From the NCBI RefSeq assembly GCF_016937515.1, contig NZ_JAFHKM010000002.1:1917001-1981000 (forward strand): a stretch of 64,000 bases of DNA, read 5' to 3'. Source of the DNA: Cohnella algarum (GTDB lineage: Bacteria; Bacillota; Bacilli; Paenibacillales; Paenibacillaceae). Below, one piece after another: positions 1 through 8,925 of the stretch. The notes beneath the pieces are model-generated. The model was not told where the DNA came from and did not search any database. It saw only the letters and a list, made by a program, of their open reading frames with translations. Every line of letters begins with the position of its first letter. The first letter of the stretch is position 1. The translations under genes were made by a program, and so were the position numbers.

Positions 1-360
1 ATCCGTTTGCTCTACGGCGCTGTCCGGAGTGTACGCGGTCGACGGGAACACCGTCCGGTTCGCGATGGATGCGCGGTCGGAGTTCGTCGGGAGACTGCGC
101 GAGGCCCCTCGCTTGTCGCTGCACTTCATCTGCGACGGCGCGATGCGGATCGCCGCGGGCCGAGCCAAGGTCGAGGCGGCGAATGTCGGCGCGGCATCGG
201 CCAGGCCCGCCTGGATCGAAATGAAAATCGAAGAAGTCCGGGAGGCGGTTTTCCACGGAGGACGGGTGATGTTTCATCCGGAGTTCGCCGGAGACCGGGG
301 AACGGAGCCAATAAATGTATACGCAACACAAAGAACACGCTGGAACGGCAAGGAGAGTGA
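1..360 (+). CDS. C-terminal part of a pyridoxamine-phosphate-oxidase-like flavin protein (partial)
   Basis: The window opens inside a gene read in frame 2. The visible part runs from a beta-strand-rich stretch (AVDGNTVRFAMDARSEF) through GRAKVE to IEEVREAVFHGG, which resembles the split-barrel fold of PNPOx-like proteins; I recognise it by general pattern only. In the sequence as given, frame 2 has no stop and runs straight into the following monooxygenase. If one G is added to the G run at 297-300, the frame moves to a TGA at 358-360, four bases before the next start codon. That is a normal operon junction, so I place the end there. It could supply reduced flavin or be unrelated to the monooxygenase. 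Confidence 0.45.
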   Translation: MRLLYGAVRSVRGRREHRPVRDGCAVGVRRETARGPSLVAALHLRRRDADRRGPSQGRGGECRRGIGQARLDRNENRRSPGGGFPRRTGDVSSGVRRRPGNGANKCIRNTKNTLERQGE

Positions 361-364
361 ACGC

Positions 365-1804
365 ATGGTCAGAAGCGGCAAGCAGTACGTCGACTCGCTG
401 CGGGACAGCCGGACGATCTATATCGGCGGGGAAAAGGTAAAGGACGTCACGACCCATCCGGCGTTCGCGGGCATCGTGAACACGTTCGCGGGACTGTACG
501 ACATGGCGGCGGACCCGGCGAACGGAATGACGTATACGACGGAGGACGGAACGGAAGCGAACAAAATCTTCATGATTCCGCGCAGCCGCGAGGATCTGGC
601 GGAACGGAGAGCGTCGCTGATGAAATGGGCGGAAGCGACGTGCGGCTTCGTCGGGCGGAGCCCGGACCACGTGGCGGGATTTCTCGCCGGGTTCGTCAGC
701 GCGCCGGAGGTGTTCGGGGAGCGGTACGAGAACGTCAAGAAGTTTTATACGTATGCGCGGGACAACGACCAGTTCGTGACCTACGTGATCATTCCGCCGC
801 AAATCGACCGGAGCAAGGCGGCGCACGAGCAGGAAGAGAAGTTTTTGCCGGTCGGGGTGTGCGAGGAGCGCGAGGACGGCATCGTCGTGCGCGGGTCGCA
901 AATGCTGGGGACGAGCGCGGCGGTGTCGAACTACCTGTTCTGCAGCTGCATCACGCCGCTGCGTCCGGGGGACGAGGAGTACGCGGTTTCGTTCGTGCTG
1001 CCGATGGACGCGCCGGGGCTGAAGCTGTACGCGCGGCCGAGCTTCGCGGCGGACAAGCCGAGCGTGTACGACTATCCGCTGTCGACGCAGTTTGACGAAA
1101 GCGACGCGCTGGTCGTGTTCGACGACGTGTTCATCCCGTGGGAGCATGTTTTCGTGTACCGGGACATCGAAGCGACGCGGGCGCAGTTCCACGGAACGCC
1201 GGCGCACGTGATGGGAAACAACCAGGCGCAAATCCGGCTGACGGCGAAAATGAAGTTCCTGATCGGCGTGGCGCGGAAAGTGACGATGATGAACGGAAGC
1301 GACAAGTTTCCGCAGGTGCAGGAGCGGCTGGGAGAGCTGGCGTCGCTGGCGGCGCAGGTGGAAGGGATGCTGAAGGCGTCGGAGTACGACTGCGTGATCG
1401 ACAAGAACGGCGTGGCGCGGCCGAACGCGAGGTACTTGTACGCGGTCGTCGGGATGCAGGACACGCTGTACGCGTCGGTGATCAAGATCCTGCGGGAGCT
1501 GGTCGGCGGAGGGGTGCTGCAGGTGCCGTCGTCGTACAAGGAGATGATCGCCCCGGAAACGCGGGACGACATCCGCCGGTACATCCGGTCGCCGGGGGCG
1601 CCGTCGGAGGAGCGGATCCGGCTGTTCAAGCTGGCATGGGACATCATCGGCTCGGAGTTCGGAGGCCGGCACCAGCAGTACGAAATGTTCTACAACGGAG
1701 CGCCGTTCGTGGTGAAGGGCTACGCGTTCCGCAACTACGGCTACGACGAGGCCGTCGGGCTCGTCGACCGCTTCCTCGGCAGCTATTCCTTGCCGGAGGC
1801 GTAA
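365..1804 (+). CDS. 4-hydroxyphenylacetate 3-hydroxylase family flavin monooxygenase (HpaB-like)
   Basis: This is a 479-residue member of the HpaB family, FADH2-dependent oxygenases that ortho-hydroxylate phenols using reduced flavin from a separate reductase. The N-terminal HpaB_N region covers about residues 1-265 (GKQYVDSLRDSRTIYIGG at the start, PPQIDRS near 145-155). The C-terminal acyl-CoA-dehydrogenase-like helical domain follows. The start is ATG 365 with AAGGAG at 350-355; an in-frame upstream extension belongs to the previous gene. The residue two positions before the PPQIDRS stretch region reads V-T-Y where many 4-hydroxyphenylacetate hydroxylases have T-H, so the substrate may differ. 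No HpaC reductase or ring-cleavage genes are nearby. It leads a co-directional operon with an amidase, a DUF2848 protein, two dehydrogenases and a TRAP importer. Confidence 0.85.
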   Translation: MVRSGKQYVDSLRDSRTIYIGGEKVKDVTTHPAFAGIVNTFAGLYDMAADPANGMTYTTEDGTEANKIFMIPRSREDLAERRASLMKWAEATCGFVGRSPDHVAGFLAGFVSAPEVFGERYENVKKFYTYARDNDQFVTYVIIPPQIDRSKAAHEQEEKFLPVGVCEEREDGIVVRGSQMLGTSAAVSNYLFCSCITPLRPGDEEYAVSFVLPMDAPGLKLYARPSFAADKPSVYDYPLSTQFDESDALVVFDDVFIPWEHVFVYRDIEATRAQFHGTPAHVMGNNQAQIRLTAKMKFLIGVARKVTMMNGSDKFPQVQERLGELASLAAQVEGMLKASEYDCVIDKNGVARPNARYLYAVVGMQDTLYASVIKILRELVGGGVLQVPSSYKEMIAPETRDDIRRYIRSPGAPSEERIRLFKLAWDIIGSEFGGRHQQYEMFYNGAPFVVKGYAFRNYGYDEAVGLVDRFLGSYSLPEA

Positions 1805-1819
1805 GAAGGGGGCAGCGTC

Positions 1820-2590
1820 ATGAAGGTGGCCAGCATTCAACTGGAGATCAAGGATTCGGAAACGTACGGCGAACGCATCGCCCGCGCCGAATCGTTATGC
1901 AGGCAGGCGGCGGGCTCCGACCTGATCCTGCTCCCGGAAATCTGGGCGACCGGCTACTTCTCGTTCGACCGTTACCGGGAGGAGGCGGAAGCGCTGGACG
2001 GACCGTTCGTCCGCCGCTTTGCCGGCATCGCCCGCGAGCTGAACAGCTATTTGTTCGCCGGCAGCTTCGTCGAGAAGAACGGAGACGACTTTTACAACAC
2101 GAGCATCCTGTTCGACCGGAAGGGCGAGCTCGTCGGAACGTACCGCAAAATCCATCTGTTCCGTTACGGCTCCAAAGAAGGCGAGCTGCTGACGAGAGGA
2201 ACGGATATCGGCGTTTACGATACGGAATTCGGCAAAATCGGGCTCTCGACTTGCTACGACTTGCGCTTTCCCGAGCTGTTCCGGCAGCAGGTGGACGCGG
2301 GAGCGGAACTCTTTCTCGTGACGTCGGCATGGCCGCATCAGCGGCTCGCGCACTGGAACTTGTTCAACAGCGCCCGGGCGCTTGAAAATCAGTGCTTCCT
2401 CATTTCGTGCAACTGCGCGGGCACGACGCAAGGCGTCCTGCTCGGCGGCCACAGCCGGGTCGTCGATCCGTGGGGCAACCCGGTCGCGTCGGCGGGCGAG
2501 CACGAGACGATCGTCAAAACCGAGATCGATCCGAGGGACGTATCCCGGATCCGCGATACGTTCCCTTCCCTGAAACATAGAGTGCTTTGA
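1820..2590 (+). CDS. Nitrilase-superfamily amidohydrolase (omega-amidase-like)
   Basis: A 256-residue carbon-nitrogen hydrolase that should cleave a small amide or nitrile in the cytoplasm through a cysteine thioester intermediate. The catalytic triad is visible: Glu40 in LLPEIW, Lys110 in YRKIHLF and Cys145 in STCYDLRFPEL. The size and the STCYDLRFPE motif fit the omega-amidase/Nit2-like branch best, but the substrate cannot be read from sequence. The gene starts 15 bp after the monooxygenase stop, with GAAGGGGG just upstream, so the two are probably co-transcribed. In this setting it may hydrolyse an amide intermediate of the same catabolic route. Confidence 0.88.
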   Translation: MKVASIQLEIKDSETYGERIARAESLCRQAAGSDLILLPEIWATGYFSFDRYREEAEALDGPFVRRFAGIARELNSYLFAGSFVEKNGDDFYNTSILFDRKGELVGTYRKIHLFRYGSKEGELLTRGTDIGVYDTEFGKIGLSTCYDLRFPELFRQQVDAGAELFLVTSAWPHQRLAHWNLFNSARALENQCFLISCNCAGTTQGVLLGGHSRVVDPWGNPVASAGEHETIVKTEIDPRDVSRIRDTFPSLKHRVL

Positions 2591-2634
2591 TGAAAGGCAG
2601 AAGGTTCATAGAACCCGAGAAGGAGGCAGCTTAG

Positions 2635-3306
2635 ATGAAATTTGCAATCGGGTCCGAACGGATCGAATGGAGTCCCAAGCGGCTCGTCATCGCCGGATAT
2701 ACGGGGAAAGACCAGGAGATGGTGCGCAAGCACATCGAGGAGCTGAAGGAGATCGGCGTTCCGGCCCCCCGCCAGGTGCCGATGCTGTACGACCTCGCTC
2801 CGGAGCTGCTGTCGAGCGCCGGTCAAATCCGCGTCGTCGGCAATGACAGCAGCGGGGAAGCCGAGGTCGTGCTGCTCGACATCGACGGCACCTGGTATGT
2901 CGGTCTCGGCAGCGATCATACGGACCGCGTGCTCGAGGCGAATTCGGTGCAAAAGTCGAAGCAAGTGTGCGCCAAGGCGGTATCCGAGGAGCTGTGGCCG
3001 CTCGATTCGTTCAAGGACCGTTGGGACGAGATCGAAATGAGGAGCTGGGTCGTCAAGGACGGCGAGACGCGGCTGTATCAGTCCGGCAAGCTCTCCGCTT
3101 TTCTGGAACCGGACCGGCTGCTGGACATCGTGAAGGAACGGGGATATTTTTCGCCGGGCATCTGCCTTTACTGCGGAACGCTTCCGCTGGAAACCGAGAT
3201 CGTGTACGGCGGAACGTTCAAGGCCGAGCTGAGCGATCCCGGGACCGGCCGGAAAATTACGCTGGCGTACGGGACGGAGCCGCTCAAGGACGCGGAAGTC
3301 GATTAA
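2635..3306 (+). CDS. DUF2848 family protein
   Basis: A 223-residue protein that matches the DUF2848 family, which is distantly related to fumarylacetoacetate-hydrolase-fold enzymes. The diagnostic stretch is WYVGLGSDHTDRVLE at about residues 88-102, followed by SKQVCAK. A late YCGTLPL segment and a C-terminal tail ending LAYGTEPL also fit. No enzymatic activity is established for the family to my knowledge. The ribosome site GAGAAGGAGG is placed just before ATG 2635. It sits between the amidase and the aldehyde dehydrogenase in a tightly packed operon (44 bp and 28 bp gaps), so a hydrolase or isomerase role in the same pathway is likely but unproven. Confidence 0.8.
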   Translation: MKFAIGSERIEWSPKRLVIAGYTGKDQEMVRKHIEELKEIGVPAPRQVPMLYDLAPELLSSAGQIRVVGNDSSGEAEVVLLDIDGTWYVGLGSDHTDRVLEANSVQKSKQVCAKAVSEELWPLDSFKDRWDEIEMRSWVVKDGETRLYQSGKLSAFLEPDRLLDIVKERGYFSPGICLYCGTLPLETEIVYGGTFKAELSDPGTGRKITLAYGTEPLKDAEVD

Positions 3307-3334
3307 CGAATCTCGAAAGGGGCTTGTTTCGAAC

Positions 3335-4783
3335 ATGAAGGATTGCCCGGTCTACAGCAACTATATCGGCGGAGAATGGACAAGCGCCGCCGCGACGATG
3401 GAATCGTACAACCCGGCGACGGGCGAACTGGTCGGCTATGTGCAAAAGTCGACGAGGGAAGACGCGCTGCGGGCGATCGACGCGGCCGAGGCGGCGTTCC
3501 GCGCCAGCGATTGGGGCACGAACCCGAAGCGGAGATACGAAGCGCTGCTGGCGCTCGCCCTCAAAATCGAGGAAAACAAAGAGGCGCTGGCCAAGTGGAT
3601 TACGGTCGAGCAGGGCAAGACGATCCGCGAAGCCCGCACCGAAATCGCCGGCTGCATCGATACGCTGAAATATTTCGCGGGCGCGTCGCGCTCGGTGTTC
3701 GGCCGTTCGATCCAGCTGGAGCCGACGAACTTCGGCATCATCGTCAAGGAACCGATCGGCGTCGTCGGGCTGATTACGCCGTGGAACTGGCCGGCGCTCC
3801 TGCTCATTCGGGAGCTGGCCCCGGCGCTGGCGGCCGGCAACGCGGTCGTCGTCAAGCCGGCGAGCCTGACGTCGATCTGCTCGATCGAGCTGATCAAGTT
3901 TATCGACGAGATCGATTTTTTCCCGAAAGGCATCGTCAGCATCGTCACCGGACCCGGGGCGGAAGTCGGAGAAGCGATGGGCCGCAGCGCCAAGCTCGGC
4001 ATGATCAGCCTGACGGGCGATACCTCGACCGGCAAGCGCATCCTCGAGATGTCCGCGGTCAATATCAAAAAAGCGGCGCTGGAGCTGGGCGGCAAATCGC
4101 CGAACATTCTGTTCGACGATGCCGACTTCGACAAGGCGATTCCGGTGATCGGCAAGTCGATTTTCATCTCGGCGGGGCAAATCTGCATGGCGGGCTCGCG
4201 GCTGATCGTGCACGAGTCGATCGCGGACAAGGCGGTAGCGGCGCTGAAGCGGTACGCGGAAAGCCTCGTCGTCGGCAACGGCCTGTCCGAAACGGTGGAC
4301 ATGGGGCCGCTCGTCTCCGCGAGCCAGGTCAAGCTGGTGGAGGAATTCGTGGAGATCGGCCGGCAGCAAGGCCGGATCGTGACCGGGGGCTATCGGCTGA
4401 CGGGCGAAGGCTACGACAACGGCAACTTTTACGCGCCGACGATCATTGCCGACCTGGCCGCGGACTGCCGGATCGTCAAAGAGGAAATTTTCGGCCCGGT
4501 GCTGGCGGTGCAGACGTTCCGAACGGACGACGAAGCGCTGCGGCTTGCCAACGACAGCGATTTCGGCTTGTCGGCGGGCGTCTGGACGACCGACTTCAAC
4601 CGCGCGGTCCGGTTCGCCAAACGGATCGAGGCCGGCACGGTTTGGATCAATACGTACAACAAAAATTTCCCCGAAGCGGAATTCGGCGGCTACAAGCAAA
4701 GCGGACTCGGCCGAACCCGCGGCGTAGACGGGCTGAACGAATACTGCGAAACGAAGCACATTCATTTCGAAGGCGAATTCTAG
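3335..4783 (+). CDS. NAD(P)-dependent aldehyde dehydrogenase
   Basis: A full-length 482-residue aldehyde dehydrogenase that oxidises an aldehyde to its acid. The TPWNWP motif and VVKPAS lie in the nucleotide-binding region, LTGDTSTGKRI marks the cofactor loop, the general base is Glu250 in LELGGKSP, the nucleophile is Cys284 in GQICMAG, and EEIFGPVL lies near the C terminus. The sequence type is close to succinate-semialdehyde and betaine-aldehyde dehydrogenases, and also to the semialdehyde dehydrogenases of aromatic catabolism. The substrate is not determinable. AAAGGGG precedes ATG 3335. It is followed after 23 bp by an iron alcohol dehydrogenase, so the pair can carry an alcohol through aldehyde to acid. 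Confidence 0.9.
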   Translation: MKDCPVYSNYIGGEWTSAAATMESYNPATGELVGYVQKSTREDALRAIDAAEAAFRASDWGTNPKRRYEALLALALKIEENKEALAKWITVEQGKTIREARTEIAGCIDTLKYFAGASRSVFGRSIQLEPTNFGIIVKEPIGVVGLITPWNWPALLLIRELAPALAAGNAVVVKPASLTSICSIELIKFIDEIDFFPKGIVSIVTGPGAEVGEAMGRSAKLGMISLTGDTSTGKRILEMSAVNIKKAALELGGKSPNILFDDADFDKAIPVIGKSIFISAGQICMAGSRLIVHESIADKAVAALKRYAESLVVGNGLSETVDMGPLVSASQVKLVEEFVEIGRQQGRIVTGGYRLTGEGYDNGNFYAPTIIADLAADCRIVKEEIFGPVLAVQTFRTDDEALRLANDSDFGLSAGVWTTDFNRAVRFAKRIEAGTVWINTYNKNFPEAEFGGYKQSGLGRTRGVDGLNEYCETKHIHFEGEF

Positions 4784-4806
4784 GCGCCTCGTGAGGAGCG
4801 CATAAG

Positions 4807-5955
4807 ATGGAGTTTGAATTTCACATGCCGACGCAAATCCGATTTGGCAGCCAAAAAGCGCGGGAAGTCGGGCAGGTCATGCGCTCGTTCGGCGCCCGCA
4901 GATTGATGCTGGTCACCGACCGGGGCGTGCTCGACGCGGGCTTGACCGACGGCGCGGTGCAGGCGCTGAAGGCATCCGGCATCGAATCGGTCACGATCTA
5001 CTCCGACATCGAACCGGACCCGAGCGTGCAGACGGTGAACCGGGCCGCGGCCGCTTTCCTCGAAGGCGAATGCGACAGCATCGTCGCGATCGGCGGCGGC
5101 AGCCCGATCGACGCGGCCAAGGGCATCCGCGTCGTCGCGGCGGGCGGCGGCTCGATTTCCGATTACAACGGCGTCGGACTCGTCAAAGGCACCGGCGGCA
5201 TTCCGCTGGCGGCCATCCCGACCACGGCCGGGACGGGCAGCGAAGTGACGATGTTCGGCGTTTACACGGACGTGGAGAACGAGGTCAAAATTACGGTGAC
5301 CAGCTCCCGGATGTCGCCGGACGTCTCGTTTGTCGACCCGGAGCTTACGATGACGTGCCCGCGGCCGATCACTTCGGCCTCCGGCATCGATTCGCTGGCC
5401 CATGCGGTGGAGGCGATGTTCAGCACCCGGGCCGTCCCCGCATCGGACGGGCTGGCGGCGGAAGCGATCCGCCTGATCGCTTCGTCCCTGAAACCGGCCT
5501 GCGAGACGGGCGGCCGCGCGGCCCGCACCTCGATGTCGCACGGCAGCCTGTTGGCCGGCATGGCGTTCAACATCGCCCATCTAGGCATGACTCACGCCAT
5601 CAGCAGCGCGTTGTCGGGCAAGTGCCACGTCTCGCACGGCGTCGCCATCGGACTGCTGCTGCCGACCGTCGTCGCCTTCAACGCGAAGGCGAGCCCGGAG
5701 CGCGCAGCGAAAATCGCGAGCCTTCTGGGAATCGAAGGGGGCTCGGACGAGGAGCGAATCCGCAGGCTGGGTCCGTTCCTGACCGAGCTCGCGGCGGAGA
5801 TCGGGCTTCCGACCCGCCTGAACCAGGTCGGCGTCAAACGGGAGCAACTTCCGGATATCGCGCGCGACACGTTCAAAAGCCGAATGCTGCAATATAATCC
5901 GATCCAGCCCACCGTCCGGGAAGTGTCGGACCTGCTGGAAGGATTGTATCAATAA
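4807..5955 (+). CDS. Iron-containing alcohol dehydrogenase
   Basis: A 382-residue group III alcohol dehydrogenase that interconverts an alcohol and an aldehyde or ketone with NAD(P). The dinucleotide loop GGGSPIDAAKG is at residues 96-106, and TTAGTGSEVT follows near 137. The metal ligands expected for the family are visible as Asp and His in SGIDSLAHAVEA and His residues in NIAHLGMTHA and CHVSHG. Its length is normal. It lies 23 bp downstream of the aldehyde dehydrogenase and 24 bp upstream of the TRAP binding protein, which ties it to the same operon. The 4-hydroxybutyrate and maleylacetate reductase subfamilies are alternatives; I cannot separate them here. Confidence 0.9.
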   Translation: MEFEFHMPTQIRFGSQKAREVGQVMRSFGARRLMLVTDRGVLDAGLTDGAVQALKASGIESVTIYSDIEPDPSVQTVNRAAAAFLEGECDSIVAIGGGSPIDAAKGIRVVAAGGGSISDYNGVGLVKGTGGIPLAAIPTTAGTGSEVTMFGVYTDVENEVKITVTSSRMSPDVSFVDPELTMTCPRPITSASGIDSLAHAVEAMFSTRAVPASDGLAAEAIRLIASSLKPACETGGRAARTSMSHGSLLAGMAFNIAHLGMTHAISSALSGKCHVSHGVAIGLLLPTVVAFNAKASPERAAKIASLLGIEGGSDEERIRRLGPFLTELAAEIGLPTRLNQVGVKREQLPDIARDTFKSRMLQYNPIQPTVREVSDLLEGLYQ

Positions 5956-5979
5956 AATGTGGAGAGAGAGTGATGGTAA

Positions 5980-7071
5980 ATGAAAAAGAAAGTAAAGCTC
6001 GGGATGGTCATGACTCTGATTGCGGCATTGCTGGCGGCTTGCGGCGGCGGAAATAGCGGGTCCAACGCGTCGGAATCCCCGGCGGCTTCTTCCGGCAGCT
6101 CCTCCCCCGCGGCGTCCGCGAGCGGCGAGACGTCCGGCGCTTTCGCCGATCCGGTCACGTTCAAATTCGCCAACATCACCAAAGAAGGAAATGCGTACAG
6201 CAACGTCGGCGTCGACATGGACACCTATTTGAACGAAAAAACCGGCGGCCGCGTCTCGTTCCAGCAATTCCCGGGAGGCCAGCTCGGCAACGAGGCGGAT
6301 ATGATGCAGCAGCTCAACACGGGCGCGCTGGACTTCGCCGTGATCACGACGGCGCAATTGAGCAACTCGTCCCCCGACTTCGGCGCCTGGCTGATGCCGT
6401 TCCTCGTCGATAGCCATCAGCAAGCCTATGAGCTGTGGACGTCCGACGAATCGATGGCGCTGTTCGATTCGCTGACGAGCGAAAACGTCGTCGGCCTCGG
6501 GTACGCGTCCGCCGGCTTCCGTTATCTTCTGGCCACGAAGCCGATCGAGACCGCCGCCGATCTGGCGAACATGAAGCTTCGCACGACGCCGAGCCCGACG
6601 ATTCTCGACTTTATGAACGGACTGAAAGTCAGCCCGACGCCGATGCCGCTGACGGAAGTGTACATGTCGCTGCAAACCGGCGTCATCGACGGCGTCGATA
6701 TCGACACCCAAAGCCTGATTACGGAAAACCTGACGGAAATCGCGAAGCATATGACGCCGAGCAAACACATGTATTGGGCGGCCGCGATTCTTGTCAACAA
6801 GGACCGCTGGAACGGATTTTCCGAAGAAGAAAAGCAGCTTGTACAGGAAGCCGTCACGGTCGCCATGGAGAACAACGTCAAATTCAACGAAGAAACCGAA
6901 GCGAAGCTGAACGAAACCGGCGCCGCCGATTACGGGATCACGATTCATCAATTGAAGGACCCTTCGGAATTCGATGCCGTCGTGCAATCCGTTTACGACA
7001 AATGGACGGCGCAATCGGATAAAATCGCCAAATTCGTCGAGAAGGCGCAAGCGATTAAAGCGCAAGGGTAA
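5980..7071 (+). CDS. TRAP transporter solute-binding lipoprotein, DctP family
   Basis: A 363-residue extracytoplasmic binding protein for a tripartite (TRAP) importer. It has a lipoprotein signal peptide with lipobox LLAAC (Cys21) and a Ser/Ala-rich tether of about 35 residues, as expected for a Gram-positive surface lipoprotein. The mature domain shows the DctP pattern, including the conserved Arg in MKLRTTPSP that usually makes a salt bridge to a substrate carboxylate. The ligand is therefore probably an organic acid. GAGAGAG precedes ATG 5980. It is followed by both membrane subunits, so the uptake system is complete and should feed the upstream catabolic enzymes. Confidence 0.9.
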   Translation: MKKKVKLGMVMTLIAALLAACGGGNSGSNASESPAASSGSSSPAASASGETSGAFADPVTFKFANITKEGNAYSNVGVDMDTYLNEKTGGRVSFQQFPGGQLGNEADMMQQLNTGALDFAVITTAQLSNSSPDFGAWLMPFLVDSHQQAYELWTSDESMALFDSLTSENVVGLGYASAGFRYLLATKPIETAADLANMKLRTTPSPTILDFMNGLKVSPTPMPLTEVYMSLQTGVIDGVDIDTQSLITENLTEIAKHMTPSKHMYWAAAILVNKDRWNGFSEEEKQLVQEAVTVAMENNVKFNEETEAKLNETGAADYGITIHQLKDPSEFDAVVQSVYDKWTAQSDKIAKFVEKAQAIKAQG

Positions 7072-7110
7072 CCGCAAGGAAATTCAGTCTAGTCAACGGA
7101 GGTCGTCTTC

Positions 7111-7629
7111 ATGAACGGATCCAAACGGAACCCCTTCGCTGTCCTCATCGAGTTCTTAGACAAAGTTTTGGTTTGGCTCGGCATCGTTCTGGGAGCCTCC
7201 TTGACTATCAACATGATTGTAGCCGTCCTGTTCCGATACGTGCTCGGCCGCCCGATTTTCTGGGCGGACGACGTATCGTTGTATTTGTTCTGCTGGCTGA
7301 CGTTTATCGGCAGCGCCTTGGCGGTGCGAAGAAAAGAGATGGCGGCCGTAACCATTTTACTCGAAAAGCTTCCGCCGCTCCTAAGAAAGATAGCGGATAT
7401 TTTGATCGAGCTTTGCGTTTTGTTTTTTGTCGTCATTATGTTCTACTACTCTTATAAGTGGATTGCCAGCCCGAGCGTGCTTCAGCAAATCTCGCCGACG
7501 CTTTCGGTCAAGCTGTGGATCATTTATCTCGCGCTTCCGATTTCGATGGTTTGCATGGCGATTTTCACGATCGAATCCATCGTCAACAAGCTGCGGCCGT
7601 CCGGTTCGAAGGAGGGAACCCCCGCATGA
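7111..7629 (+). CDS. TRAP transporter small permease, DctQ family
   Basis: A 172-residue membrane protein with four predicted membrane segments (about residues 13-38, 48-68, 90-112 and 130-155). This is the DctQ-type small subunit that holds together the TRAP transporter in the cytoplasmic membrane. The stretch NMIVAVLFRYVLGRPIFWAD is typical of the family. ATG 7111 has GGAGG 11 bp upstream. Its stop overlaps the start of the large permease (ATGA at 7626-7629), so the two subunits are translationally coupled. Confidence 0.9.
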   Translation: MNGSKRNPFAVLIEFLDKVLVWLGIVLGASLTINMIVAVLFRYVLGRPIFWADDVSLYLFCWLTFIGSALAVRRKEMAAVTILLEKLPPLLRKIADILIELCVLFFVVIMFYYSYKWIASPSVLQQISPTLSVKLWIIYLALPISMVCMAIFTIESIVNKLRPSGSKEGTPA

Positions 7630-8903
7630 TCGCGCTGATCGCTTTTATCGTCTTGCTGCTTGTGGGCGTTCCGATCTCCTTCGTTCTCGGAATCACGACG
7701 ATCGTATATATGATGACGGAAGGCAACATGGCGCTGCTTCTGTCCGCGCCTTCCAAACTGTTCAACGGGCTGCAAAATTTCTCGCTCGTGGCCATTCCGA
7801 TGTTCGTCCTGCTTGGCGAACTCATGAATCGCGGGGGCATTACCGAGCGGCTCATCCAGTTTGCCAAAGTGCTGCTCGGCCATTTCCGCGGCGGACTCGC
7901 CTACGTCAACGTGGCGGGCAACGTGTTTCTGGCCTCGATCATCGGCTCGGCCACGGCGCAATCGGCGGTCATGAGCAAAACGATGGTTCCGGTCATGGAG
8001 AAGGAAGGCTATCCGCGCGGCTTCAGCGCGTCGCTTACCGCCTCGGCCTCGATCATCGGCCCGCTCATTCCGCCGAGCATGCCGTTCATCGTTTACGGCG
8101 TTACGGCGGGCGCGTCGATCTCCAGCCTGTTCCTGGCGGGGATTATCCCGGGCATCCTGTTTGCCCTGGCGTTCGGCGCCTATATTTTCTTTGTCGCCAA
8201 AAAGCGCGGGTACCCGAAGTCCGAGCGGGCAAGCATGAAACAAGTGTGGCAAAGCGCCCTGTACGTTCTGCCGGCTCTCTGCATCCCGCTCGTCATTCTG
8301 ATCGGCGTCACGAGCGGCATCTTTACCGCGACCGAATCGGCGGCGGTGTCGGTGTTCATCGCGCTCATTGTCGGCAGTCTTTTTTATAAGGAATTAAAGT
8401 GGGGGCACGTTCCGGGAATTATATTGCGGACGGCGATCACGTCCGCTTCGGTGACCTTTTTGCTGGCGACGTCGGACCTGTTCGGATGGATGCTGAACTT
8501 CGAGATGATCCCGCAGGCCATTACGGATGTGTTCCTGACGGTCGCAAACAACGAATTCACGTTTCTTTTGCTTCTGAACGTCCTGCTTCTGGTCATCGGC
8601 ACCGTTTTCGAAGGGCTCCCGGCGCTCATCATTTTGACGCCGATCCTGCTGCCGGCCGCCGTCAGCTTCGGGGTCGATCCGGTGCACCTGGGCGTCATCA
8701 TGAACATCAACCTGACACTGGGCCTCATCTCCCCGCCGGTCGGCTCGGTGCTTTTCGTCACGGCGGCGAACTCGGGCATCAAGGTCGAAACGCTGGCCCG
8801 AAACGTAATGGGACTATTAGTCTTTTCCTATGTGATATTGCTGATGATTACGTACATGGATTGGACGTCATTGGCGCTTCCGAAGCTGTTCCTCGGAAAC
8901 TGA
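7626..8903 (+). CDS. TRAP transporter large permease, DctM family
   Basis: A 425-residue, roughly 12-segment membrane protein that forms the transport channel of the TRAP system, driven by an ion gradient. Family features include GSATAQSAVMSK and SIIGPLIPPSMPFIVYG in the first half and the repeat-related NLTLGLISPPVGSVLFV near residue 365. The start is ATG 7626, inside the ATGA overlap with the small permease; the reading frame extends further upstream but that would run inside the previous gene. It is the last gene of the operon and is followed by a 13-bp perfect stem-loop. Confidence 0.92.
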   Translation: MIALIAFIVLLLVGVPISFVLGITTIVYMMTEGNMALLLSAPSKLFNGLQNFSLVAIPMFVLLGELMNRGGITERLIQFAKVLLGHFRGGLAYVNVAGNVFLASIIGSATAQSAVMSKTMVPVMEKEGYPRGFSASLTASASIIGPLIPPSMPFIVYGVTAGASISSLFLAGIIPGILFALAFGAYIFFVAKKRGYPKSERASMKQVWQSALYVLPALCIPLVILIGVTSGIFTATESAAVSVFIALIVGSLFYKELKWGHVPGIILRTAITSASVTFLLATSDLFGWMLNFEMIPQAITDVFLTVANNEFTFLLLLNVLLLVIGTVFEGLPALIILTPILLPAAVSFGVDPVHLGVIMNINLTLGLISPPVGSVLFVTAANSGIKVETLARNVMGLLVFSYVILLMITYMDWTSLALPKLFLGN

Positions 8904-8925
8904 ACTATCGTCATATGAGCTTTTT

